In this document: piece after piece, positions 23,223 through 32,900 of the stretch
Position numbering within the stretch: the first letter of the stretch is position 1
How the letters are laid out: every line of letters starts with the position of its first letter
Source of the DNA: Clostridiaceae bacterium
Lineage (GTDB): Bacteria; Bacillota; Clostridia; Lachnospirales; Lachnospiraceae
NCBI GenBank assembly: GCA_009911065.1
Contig: QXWR01000044.1
Coordinates: 1-43,011, forward strand
Direction: 5' to 3'
Length of the DNA: 43,011 nt
Program-made: the position numbers and the translations under genes
The notes under the pieces: generated by a model
The model's database searches: none
What the model was told of the DNA's origin: nothing
Seen by the model: only the letters and a program-made list of their open reading frames with translations

Positions 23223-25290
23223 GGTATTAGGCGCAAAAAGCCGGGGCGACGGTTACATGGAGGGCGGCGGCTGGCTGGTAAGCTGGTGCATCGGGCATCT
23301 GGTGGAACTTGCCCCCGCCGATGCCTACGACCCCCGCTATTCCAAATGGAACTATGCCGACCTGCCGATTTTACCGGAGCCGTGGCAATTCCAGGTGCTG
23401 CCGGACACCAAAAAGCAGTTTGAAACCTTAAAAAGCCTGATGCACCGGGCCGATGTCACCGCCTTAATCTGTGCAACCGACGCAGGGCGCGAGGGGGAAC
23501 TGATTTTCCGCCTGACTTACCATCTGTGCGGCTGCACAAAGCCCGTCAAGCGGCTGTGGATTTCCTCAATGGAGGAAACCGCCATCCAGAAAGGCTTTGA
23601 CCGCCTGCTGGACGGGAAGAACTACGACAATCTCTACGCCGCCGCCCTCTGCCGCGCAAAGGCGGACTGGCTGATCGGCATCAACGGCACACGTTTGTTT
23701 ACCACGCTGTACCAGGGCAAAACCCTGAACGTGGGCCGGGTGCAGACCCCGACGCTGGCGCTGTTAGCAGAACGGGAAGCCGCCATTTCCGGCTTTCAGA
23801 AAGAGAAATTTTACACGGTGGATCTGGAACTGGACGGATTCCATGCCGCCAGTGAACGCTTTGCATCCAAAACGGACGCGGGCAGGCTGCGTACCGGCTG
23901 TGTGGGCAAGCCTGCAACGGTACAGACGGTTTCCCAAAAGGAGAAAACCGAGCGCCCGCCCAGGCTGTACGATTTAACTACCCTCCAAAGAGAAGCAAAC
24001 CGGCTGTTTGACTACACCGCCCAGCAGACCCTTGATTATCTGCAAGCCCTCTATGAAAAACGGCTGGCGACCTACCCACGCACGGACAGCCGGTACTTGA
24101 CCGAAGATATGGCATCAGGACTGCCCTCATTATGTCAGTCTATCGCCGCATCGCTGCCCTTTGCGGCAGATTTGTCCTTGCCGGTAAACGCCGCGCAGGT
24201 AATCGACAACAGCAAAGTCACCGACCACCATGCCATCCTGCCCACGGCAGAAACGGCAAAAACCGACCTGTCCGCGCTGCCCTCCGGGGAGAGAAACATC
24301 CTCTTTCTTGCTGCCGCCCGTCTGCTGTGCGCGGTAGGCGAACCCCATACCTATGCGGAAACTGCCGTCACGCTGGAATGTGGCGGCGCTGTCTTTTCCG
24401 CCAAAGGCAAGACAGAAATCGCGGCGGGCTGGACGGCTTTGGAGCAGGCTTTCCATGCCACACTGAAACAGAAACCGAAGCAGGCGGAACCGTCCCCGCC
24501 GCTTCCTGCGCTCACCGAGGGACAGAAGCTGACCGCCGAGGGCGCGTCCGTCAAAGAGGGCGCGACCTCCCCTCCGGCCCATTTTACCGAGGACACGCTG
24601 CTCTCTGCAATGGAACACGCCAGCGCGGAGGATTTTGCAAAATTAGAGGACGTGGAGCGCAAGGGGCTTGGCACTCCGGCCACCCGCGCCGGTGTGATTG
24701 AAAAGCTGGTGCGCTCCGGTTTTGTGGAACGGAAGAAAAAGCAGCTTCTCCCCACGGAAAAAGGCACGGAACTTATCAAGGTAATGCCCGATACGCTGAA
24801 ATCCGCCAAGCTGACCGCTGAATGGGAGGAACGGCTGGGCGCGGTGGAGCGCGGGGAACTCTCCCCGGAGGACTTTATGGCGGGCATTTCCGCTATGCTC
24901 ACCGAACTTATCAAAGGCTATCAGGGCGTGACCGTGGCAAGCGCCGCCCTGTCTGCATCCGGGCGCATGGTAATCGGTATCTGCCCCCGCTGCGGCAAAA
25001 ACGTGGTGGAGGGCAAAAAGAGTTTCTTCTGCGAGGGCTGGAACGCCACGCCCGCCTGCGGCTTTGCCCTCTGGAAGAACGACCGCTTCTTTACCGGGAA
25101 GCGCAAGGATCTGACCCGCAAGGTTGCCGCCGCCCTGCTGAAAAACGGGCGCGTCGCCATGACCGGCCTGTTTTCCGAGAAAAAAGGCGTCCTCTATGAC
25201 GCGACCGTTGTGATGGAGGACACCGGAGAGAAATTTGTCCGCTTTAAGCTGGAATTTGACCCCAAAACCCCCAAAAAGAAAGGAAACTGA
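23173..25290 (+). CDS. topB: DNA topoisomerase III (type IA)
   Basis: A 705-residue type IA topoisomerase. The Toprim domain opens MQLVIAEKPSVAMALSKVLG and holds CATDAGREGELIFR. The catalytic tyrosine Y301 lies in TYPRTDSRYL. GLGTPATRAGVIEKLVRSGF comes from the conserved gate domain. A C-terminal CPRCGK ... FFCEG ... ACGF unit is a zinc-ribbon-like element. It resolves single-strand interlinks during ICE replication and transfer, as LtrC/TopB of Tn1549-type elements. ATG at 23173 preferred over GTG at 23164 because AAAGGAG (23156-23162) is 10 bases from the ATG. Confidence 0.95.
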   Translation: MQLVIAEKPSVAMALSKVLGAKSRGDGYMEGGGWLVSWCIGHLVELAPADAYDPRYSKWNYADLPILPEPWQFQVLPDTKKQFETLKSLMHRADVTALICATDAGREGELIFRLTYHLCGCTKPVKRLWISSMEETAIQKGFDRLLDGKNYDNLYAAALCRAKADWLIGINGTRLFTTLYQGKTLNVGRVQTPTLALLAEREAAISGFQKEKFYTVDLELDGFHAASERFASKTDAGRLRTGCVGKPATVQTVSQKEKTERPPRLYDLTTLQREANRLFDYTAQQTLDYLQALYEKRLATYPRTDSRYLTEDMASGLPSLCQSIAASLPFAADLSLPVNAAQVIDNSKVTDHHAILPTAETAKTDLSALPSGERNILFLAAARLLCAVGEPHTYAETAVTLECGGAVFSAKGKTEIAAGWTALEQAFHATLKQKPKQAEPSPPLPALTEGQKLTAEGASVKEGATSPPAHFTEDTLLSAMEHASAEDFAKLEDVERKGLGTPATRAGVIEKLVRSGFVERKKKQLLPTEKGTELIKVMPDTLKSAKLTAEWEERLGAVERGELSPEDFMAGISAMLTELIKGYQGVTVASAALSASGRMVIGICPRCGKNVVEGKKSFFCEGWNATPACGFALWKNDRFFTGKRKDLTRKVAAALLKNGRVAMTGLFSEKKGVLYDATVVMEDTGEKFVRFKLEFDPKTPKKKGN

Positions 25291-25295
25291 CGCTT

Positions 25296-25682
25296 ATGGA
25301 AAAGAACATGAACGCATTTAACCGCAACCTGCACAACCTCCTGGCCATCAGCGGCACGGACGCCGCTGAACTGGCGCAGGCCCTGAACGTGGAACTGCCG
25401 GAAATGAACCGCTGGCTGAACGGCTCCGCCGCGCCGGATGTGTACCAGCTTCAGGAGATCGCCAGACGGTTCGGGATGCCCTACTCCTACTTCTTTGAGA
25501 GCAGCCAGAGCCTGCCCAACGTGCCGGAAGTGGCGGCATGGCTGGGCTTGTCCGAGGAAACGGTGGAAACCCTGCTGGCAATGGCCGATACCGAGCCGGA
25601 GGAAGTCATGGACGCGCTGGACGACGCCATTTATGCAATGGCTGCCGCTGTCCGTGCTGCGGGGGAGGTGGATATGGAATGA
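25296..25682 (+). CDS. Helix-turn-helix domain protein
   Basis: A 128-residue protein. Residues 5-72 resemble an XRE/Cro-type helix-turn-helix with weak conservation (LLAISGTDAAELAQALNV, MNRWLNGSAAPDVYQLQEIARRFGMPYSYFF). A second helical part (VAAWLGLSEETVETLLAM) follows. It may be a regulator of the transfer operon or only a structural domain. Five bases after topB; the stop overlaps the next start as ATGA. Confidence 0.65.
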   Translation: MEKNMNAFNRNLHNLLAISGTDAAELAQALNVELPEMNRWLNGSAAPDVYQLQEIARRFGMPYSYFFESSQSLPNVPEVAAWLGLSEETVETLLAMADTEPEEVMDALDDAIYAMAAAVRAAGEVDME

Positions 25683-26131
25683 AGAAAGAGGAACAAAAAG
25701 ACCTTTTGATTGGGGAAGAAATCGCCATCCGTCAGATTGGCGTCCCCTATGGCTGGCTCTACCGGCGCACGGAACCCGGCTATCTTCTGGCAGACGGAAC
25801 CGCCCTTTTGGAATGCGAGCGTGACAGCGCAGGCCGCTATAAAGGCGGCGCGGGGCTGGACGGGGTGTACCTGCATACCGGGCGGCTCTATGTGCCGGTG
25901 CTGGCGGAGGACGGCAAAGTTCGCGCCTTTCAGGAGGTGCGCCCAGAAAACTACCTTGCCGCCGCCGAAATGAGCGCGGAGGGAAACTATAACCAGATTG
26001 ACGGCATCATCAACAATGAACCGCCGCCAAAGCCCTCTGTGCTGGATGCCCTCAGCCAGTGCCGGCAGGATGCCGCCAGAGATCACGATACGCCAAAGAA
26101 GCCCCCGCGCGGACAGGAGGTGGAGCGATGA
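25679..26131 (+). CDS. Conserved ICE protein with KPSVLDAL motif
   Basis: A 150-residue protein, no enzyme motif. The core is rich in beta strands (IAIRQIGVPYGWLYRRTE, GVYLHTGRLYVPVLAEDGKV). The C-terminus has PKPSVLDALSQCRQD, one of the recurring KPS motifs, then a basic tail. ATG at 25679 chosen because GGGAGGTG lies upstream and it overlaps the previous stop; a longer frame from 25538 lies inside the previous gene and is not used. Confidence 0.65.
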   Translation: MKKEEQKDLLIGEEIAIRQIGVPYGWLYRRTEPGYLLADGTALLECERDSAGRYKGGAGLDGVYLHTGRLYVPVLAEDGKVRAFQEVRPENYLAAAEMSAEGNYNQIDGIINNEPPPKPSVLDALSQCRQDAARDHDTPKKPPRGQEVER

Positions 26132-26403
26132 AGCTGTCCGGAACCGAGAGGGAAACCATCGTGCTGTATAACGAAGCAGAAGCCGCCGCCAGCATCTACA
26201 CCCACAATGCCGCCCTTTGCCGGCAGCTTTCCGAACTGTGCGGCACTTACCCCGGACAGGTACGGCAGACCGGGGACAATGGATATGGCGGGCTTTCCTT
26301 TGAACTGCCGAAAAAATGGGTACGCATCACCCCGCCCCGTGTCCTTACCCCTGCACAGCGGGCGGTGCTGGATCAGATGAACGAGAAAAGGCGCGGCGGC
26401 TGA
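26128..26403 (+). CDS. Small conserved ICE protein, unknown
   Basis: A 91-residue protein coupled to the previous gene (ATGA overlap, ACAGGAGGTGG upstream). It starts MKLSGTERETIVLYNEAE, with helical text to about residue 50, then GLSFELPKKWVRITPPRVLT, a short beta/basic part. No family recognised; not membrane-bound. The last gene of a run of three small coupled genes. Confidence 0.6.
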   Translation: MKLSGTERETIVLYNEAEAAASIYTHNAALCRQLSELCGTYPGQVRQTGDNGYGGLSFELPKKWVRITPPRVLTPAQRAVLDQMNEKRRGG

Positions 26404-26432
26404 TTGTCCCCGCTGTCCGGCTGTGGTATAAT
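26404..26432 (+). promoter_or_regulatory. Internal promoter with extended -10
   Basis: TTGTCC (26404-26409), 17 bases, then TATAAT (26427-26432) preceded by TGG, an extended -10. It starts at the stop codon of the preceding gene and drives the 26477 gene. Match is 4/6 at -35 and 6/6 at -10. Confidence 0.65.
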
Positions 26433-26476
26433 CAAATCCGGCAGACAAACGGGCAAAAACACGGAGGATGCAGAAC

Positions 26477-26890
26477 GTGAAAAACAGCACTACCCCCAAA
26501 TGGGCAAAACAGAAGAATAAAGCGGCGCGCCACGCTGCCCGCATCCGCATGGCGCGGCAATGGCTCCCCTCCTATACGGGGACGCACCTTGTCCGCGCCT
26601 ACCGGGAAAAATTCAAGGTCGATGTGCCGACCGCGCTGAATGACTTAGAGGAAATCGGCGCACTGACCCCGGAGCAGGCAGCGGTGAAGCGGCAGGCGGA
26701 ACAGAAACGCCAGGAGCATCTGCGGCGGGAACGGGAGGCAAAGAAACAGCAATCCTTTTATGACCGCTTCCCGGATTCGGACGACCGCTTTTATTTTATC
26801 GCCGGTTACACCTCCGGCGGCGCACCCTATGGCGTAACATGGGAAGAAATGGGGCTTTCCCCCTGGGAACTCCCCGGAGAAGAATCATAA
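26477..26890 (+). CDS. Conserved basic ICE protein, unknown
   Basis: About 137 residues: a basic N-terminus (KWAKQKNKAARHAARIRMARQ), a predicted helix-turn region (YREKFKVDVPTALNDLEEIGAL), a long charged helix (VKRQAEQKRQEHLRREREAK) and a conserved end (YFIAGYTSGGAPYGVTWEEM). GTG at 26477 is preferred: GGAGG (26463-26467) is 9 bases away, while ATG at 26468 directly abuts it. It has its own promoter and a following terminator, so it forms a single-gene transcript inside the transfer block. A nucleic-acid-binding role would fit the charge but is not shown. Confidence 0.7.
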   Translation: MKNSTTPKWAKQKNKAARHAARIRMARQWLPSYTGTHLVRAYREKFKVDVPTALNDLEEIGALTPEQAAVKRQAEQKRQEHLRREREAKKQQSFYDRFPDSDDRFYFIAGYTSGGAPYGVTWEEMGLSPWELPGEES

Positions 26891-26904
26891 CAACCATCCA
26901 CACA

Positions 26905-26942
26905 CCCGGAGCAGGACGCACCTGTTCCGGGCTTTTATTTTG
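26905..26942 (+). terminator. Terminator before the giant helicase/methylase gene
   Basis: CCCGGA-CAGG (26905-26915) pairs with CCTG-TCCGGG (26921-26931), with one mismatch, then CTTTTATTTT. It ends the 26477 transcript; the giant gene needs read-through or another promoter. Confidence 0.75.
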
Positions 26943-26959
26943 CGAAAAAGGAGGGAAAC

Positions 26960-29900
26960 ATGGCGAATAAGCTACAATATGTGTCGCAGCTTGCAGACCA
27001 GACCGCCAAAGCGGTCACAAGGAACGCCCACGGCTGGAAAAGCTATCTTACCACTGCATCGCGGCTCTATAAATACTCGTTTGATGAACAGCTTTTAATC
27101 TACGCCCAGCGCCCGGACGCCACCGCCTGCGCCAGCATGGAACTGTGGAATGAGGATATGCGCCGCTGGGTCAAGGCCGGCTCCAAGGGCATTGCGCTCA
27201 TCAATAAGGACGGCATCCGCCCGCGCCTGACCTATGTTTTCGATGTGGCGGACACCCGCCCGGTGCGGGGCGCAAGGATGCCCTATCTGTGGGAACTGAA
27301 AGACGAACACCACGCCGCCGTCCTGGATACGCTCGTGAAGCGGTACGGAGAAACGGAAAGCCAGGACATCGGGCAGGCGCTGATGGAACAGGCAAAACAC
27401 GCGGTAGAGGAAGTGTACCCCGAACTTCTGGCCGACCTTGCCTACGACACCCAGGGCAGTCTTTTGGAGGAACTGGACGACCTTAACCTGGAAGTGCGTT
27501 TCCGCAACCTCCTGACGGCCAGCGTCCAGTACACGCTCCTCACCCGCTGCGGCCTAAACGCCGCCGACTATCTGGACGATGAAGATTTTGACGGCATCAG
27601 TGAATTTTCCACCCCCGCCGTCCTCCACCACTTAGGCAGCGCCGCCAGCGAAGTGTCCATGAATATGCTGCTGGAAGTGAAAAAGGGCATCCGGCAGGCA
27701 GAGAAAGAAAAAGCGCAGAACCGTCAAAAAAACAGGGAAAAAACCCTTGCAAAAGAGCCGGTGATCGGTTATACTAAAGGCAAGGAAGAATTTAGCACGT
27801 TAAAGCATGAAAGTGAAGAAAGGAGCATAGAAAATGGCAGAACTGGCATACAAGAAGATGGGCGATTACCAGATTCCCGACCTGATGATGGACGGGGAGG
27901 ACGAGATGGAGGAAATGCCGCTGGGCAAGTACGGACGGATGCGGCAGACCTTTCTCCAGGAACGGCACAAGGGACGGTACACCTCGATGCTTCTGACCGG
28001 GCGGCTGGAAGCCCACCTGCGGGAGATCGACCAGCAGGCACAGGAACAGATAGACCGGATCGTGGCGGACTTAAAGAAACAGAACCACGTGGACGAAGCG
28101 ATGAAAGCCCGCGACCAGATGGGATGGGTGCAGGCGGTCAACAGCTTCACCGCACAGGCGGAGGAAATGGTACTGAACGAGATCGTTTACAAGTAAATCA
28201 GGAAAACCAGCAGGCGGCGGGCGAACAGCCCGCCGTTTCTGCGTCTGCAAAGCCGGCATTTACACAGTTTTCCCTGTTCCCTACCGTGGAACAGCAGATT
28301 GAAACCATTGCCCATGTGCAGAAAACCGAGCAGGAACTCCGCCCCGCCGCTGCCGCCGGAAAAGTGACGGATGCCGTCATCGGGCGCGCCCTCACCAGCG
28401 GCAGCAATGAGCGAAACAGTATTTTGCGTATCGTGGCCTTTTTCCAGAAAGACCCGCCGGAAGAACTTGCCGCCGATTTTCTGCAAAAGGAATACCGCAC
28501 CGGCGGCAAAGGGCTTAACATTGCGGGGCATGAGTATTCTTTGTGGTTCAGTCAAAGCGGCATCCACATCGCGCCGGGACGTTCTGCCGGGGGAGGTTCC
28601 CTTGTCACATGGAAGCAGGCGGCGGCACAGATTGGCCAGCTTCTGAAAGACGGCCAGTTTGCCAGCCAGGACAACATCGACGCGGCGCGGGACAACGAGT
28701 TTCGGGAACTGTCCGAAAAGCTGTGGTATCTGCGCCAGAATTTCAGCGACGAAGCAAGGGAAAAGGGCTTACTGCCCACCATTGACGCGCTGTACGGCGG
28801 TTTCCCGGACAGCACGGAAAAGATTGCCGCACTCTTAAAAGACCCGTCAGAACGCGCCAAAATCGCGCAGGAGGTAAAGCAGCTTGCAAACGCCCATCAG
28901 CGGAACCCGGAACTGTTACGGTTCCGCCAGCAGATACCGCCCCATGATTTATATACCCGCCTGACCGATATGGATAAGCCGGTGACGGCATTTCAGGCGG
29001 CAGCGGGTTTTTCCCCTGCCCGTGGCGCATTTGTCACCGAGGATGAAATCACCCGCCAGCTCACCGGCGGCTCCGGGGTTTCCGAGGGCAAGTTCCGCAT
29101 CTATTCCTACTTTATGCAGGGCCATGACGCCGCCGAGTGCATTGCCTTTCTGAAAAATGAATACGGCATCGGCGGGCATGGCTACATTGGATTTGACGAA
29201 TGGCACGACGGCAAAGGAATCAAGCTGTCCCGCGCTGACGATTTTTCCGAGGGCAATTATGATACGGTCATGCTGAACTGGAAACAGATACACAAGCGGA
29301 TTGCAGGACTAATCAAAGAAGATCGGTATCTGAACCGCAGGGAAAAGGCATATCTGCCGGAATATGAAAAAATGCGGCTTGCCCGGAGCCTGTATTCATT
29401 CCAATACTACGACCCCAACGATGCCAGCAAAACAATCCCCCGCGACTGGGATATTGACGCGGCAAAAAAGGTATTCCGCCCGCTGTTAGACGACCCAGAA
29501 CAATGCGCAGCGCACTATGAAAAAATGGTGAAAGCCCTGGCAATGGTATCCCCGGACGAGCGCGCCTATTCCCTGATGGAGCCGGCACTCCAAAAAATGG
29601 GCGAATACCTGCGGGGCGAATACTCCTTATTCACCCCTCTGCCCGATGCCGTCTTGCAGGAGGAACGCCAGAAAAAGCAGGAGCAAAAACAGAAAGAAAA
29701 GGAAAGCGCCGGCAAGCATACGGAAGAACCCGCCGGCAGTCTTGCAGCGGCGGCAAAAGCCCTCTCCCGCAAGAAAAAGCCCGCCCCGCAAGAGGACAAA
29801 GAGGGCCAGCAGCTTACCCTGGATATGTTCGGGCTTTTGTCTGACCCCGCCACACCATCCACGCCGGAAATAGAACAGCCGCAGGCAGAGCCAGCCGCAC

Positions 29901-32900
29901 CGGAAACAGCCGCAGCCGCCGAGCCGGATGTACCCGAAGCTACTGCAAACGCGGAGCCGGATATACCCGAAGCTGCCGTGAACACGGAACCGGAAAACCC
30001 TGCCGCCCGGTATGACCTGGGCTATGGACACATGGGCAACGGCCTGACGGTCTGGAACCGTTTGGAAGAAGTACACGGCGACTATAAAACTCTTGCCCAT
30101 ATCTATTCCGACCGCAGTATAGTCTTTTTCGACACGAAATTGCCGGAAGAAATCAACGAGAGAATCAGGGAAATCGCCGCCACCAGCGAAATGACCGTTT
30201 CCGCGACCCAGGACGCGCCGGTATTTTCCACGCCGCCCCAGGAGCCGGAACGGGTGCAGGATATGGAGCAGGCCAGAGAACCAGAACCAGAGCCGGAAAA
30301 GGCGCAGGACGCGCCCGTTTCGGACAATTCGGAGCCGGAAACCGCAGGCAGCAATATCGTACCATTCCCTGCGCCGGAGGACGGAACGGAACCCACCGGC
30401 GCGGGTGCAGGGCAGACACAGAAAACCCCTGAAACATCCGCCGCAGACGAGCCGAACCTTACGCCCAATGTAGAGGAATACCTGAACCTCAAAGCGGCGC
30501 ATCCTGACAAGCTGGTAGGCGTTCAGGTGGGGGAAACCATCCTCTTTTACGGCACGGACGCAGAAGAAGCCGCGCCTGCCCTGGGAAGAAAAACCGTTAC
30601 CCGCGAAATCCCCGATTTGGGGACAGTTTCCGTCACTGGCGCGGCTGGCTGGCAGTCTGTCCTGAAAAAGCTGCTGGAACACGGAAAAAGCGTGGTGCTT
30701 GCGCGGCCTGACGCAGAACGCGGCAAGGATGCGCCCTATGAAATCATCAAGGAGCGCAGCGCGGCGGATTATATCCCTGTCGGCATGGAACTGACCATTG
30801 ACGGGCGGCTGATGAAGATTGACAGCGTGGACTACAACGCCGGAACCGTCAGCCTGCAAGATATGGAACTGCGGGGCTGGTTCCCCATTTTCCGCAGCGA
30901 AAGCATCCCCTTTGTGCGGCAGTTTGTGGAGGAACGGGAACAGCAGACCTTTGACCTTACCCCGGATGTTCCCCCTGCACCAGCAGAACCCAAGCCTGTG
31001 CCGGAACCGATGGAGATTGACGGCGGGCAGATTACCGAAACCCCGGCGCAGAAGCAGGCCCGCCGCCGCGCCCAGGAGGAAGTGGGCGGCAGGGTATTCC
31101 CCAGCAAGATTATTTTACAGCCCCTGCGGTTTGAACCAGAGCGCCACAACTTCCAGATTACGGATGAAAATTTAGGCGTGGGCGGTGAAAAAACCAAGTA
31201 CCAGTACAACGTGGAAGCCATCCGCACCCTGAAACAGATTGAAGCCGAAAAACGCCTTGCCACACCGGAGGAACAGACTATTTTGTCCCGCTATGTGGGC
31301 TGGGGCGGCATTTCCCACGCCTTTGAGCCAAACGACCCCAAGTGGGCAAAGGAATACGCCGAACTGAAAGAACTGCTCACCCCTGCGGAGTACCAGTCTG
31401 CACAAAGCACGGTTCTCAATGCCCACTATACCAGCCCCACCGTTATCCAGGCAATCTACAACGCGGTGGAACAGATGGACTTTACGCCTGGGACAGTTTT
31501 GGAGCCGTCTATGGGTATCGGAAACTTTTTCGGGATGCTGCCGGAAAAATTGGCGGCGGCAAAACTCTATGGCGTGGAGCTGGACGACCTGACCGGGCGC
31601 ATCGCAAAACAGCTATACCAAAAGGCGGATATTACAGTAGACGGCTTTGAGCGCACCGACCACCCGGACGATTTCTTTGACCTGGCGGTGGGAAACGTCC
31701 CCTTTGGCAGCTATCAGGTACATGACAAGCGGTACGACCGCCAGAACCTGATGATACACGACTATTTCATCACCAAAACGCTGGACAAGGTGCGTCCCGG
31801 CGGCATTGTGGCCTTTATCACCACCAAAGGCACGATGGACAAGAAAAACAGCAAAGTGCGGGAAGCGCTGGCGCAAAAAGCCGATTTATTAGGCGCAGTC
31901 CGACTGCCCAGCAATGCGTTCAAAGCCAACGCCGGAACCGAAGTCACCACGGACATCCTCTTTTTCCAAAAGCGCGACCGCATCCCGGAAAAACTCCCGG
32001 AATGGGTGGAGGCCGGGCAGACGGAGGACGGCATCCCCCTGAACCGCTACTATTTGGAACACCCGGAAATGGTGCTGGGGACAATGACAATGGGGCGCAG
32101 TATGTACGGCAATGAAACCGAAACCTCCTGCCAGCCCATCCCCGGCGCAGACCTTTCCAAGCAGCTTGCAGACGCTATCCGGCATATCGCACCGCCTGAC
32201 CGGGAACTGCTGGAAGTGGATGCCGGGCAGGACGGGGAAGAACTGGAAAGCATCCCCGCCGACCCATCTGTACGCAATTTCAGTTACACCCTATCCAATG
32301 ATAAGCTGTACTTCCGGGAAAATTCCCGCATGACGCAGGCCGTCATGGGTAAAACCCCCACGGAGCGCGTCAAGGGCATGATCGGCATCCGGGACAGCGC
32401 CCGCCGCCTGATCGACTTGCAGCTTGCCGGCGCGGACGATACCGAAATCCAGTCCGAGCAGGCAAAATTAAACCGGCTCTATGATGCGTTCAGCGCAAAA
32501 TACGGGCTTCTTAACAGCACCGGCAACAAGCTGGCCTTTGAACAGGATTCCTCCTACCCGCTGCTCTGCTCCCTGGAAATCATCAACGAGGAGGGGAAAC
32601 TGGAACGCAAGGCGGATATGTTCACCCGGCGCACCATCCAGACCCACCGCGCCGTTACCAGCGTGGACACGGCTGTGGAGGCGCTGGCGGTATCTATCGG
32701 GGAGAAAGCCTGCGTGGATTTGGGCTACATGGCGTCCCTGATGGGCGGCTCTGAAAAAATCCCGCAGATTGTGGAGGACTTAAAGGGCATCATCTTCAAA
32801 GACCCCTCCACCGGCCCCTTTGATATAGAGGACGGCGGCACACACTGGCACCAGGGCTGGCAGACGGCGGACGAATACCTTTCCGGCAACGTCCGGGCCA

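Noticed and set aside
29627..30859. 410-codon frame antisense to the giant gene
   Set aside because: Mirror of the Glu/Pro/Ala linker of the giant protein; low complexity and no start signal.
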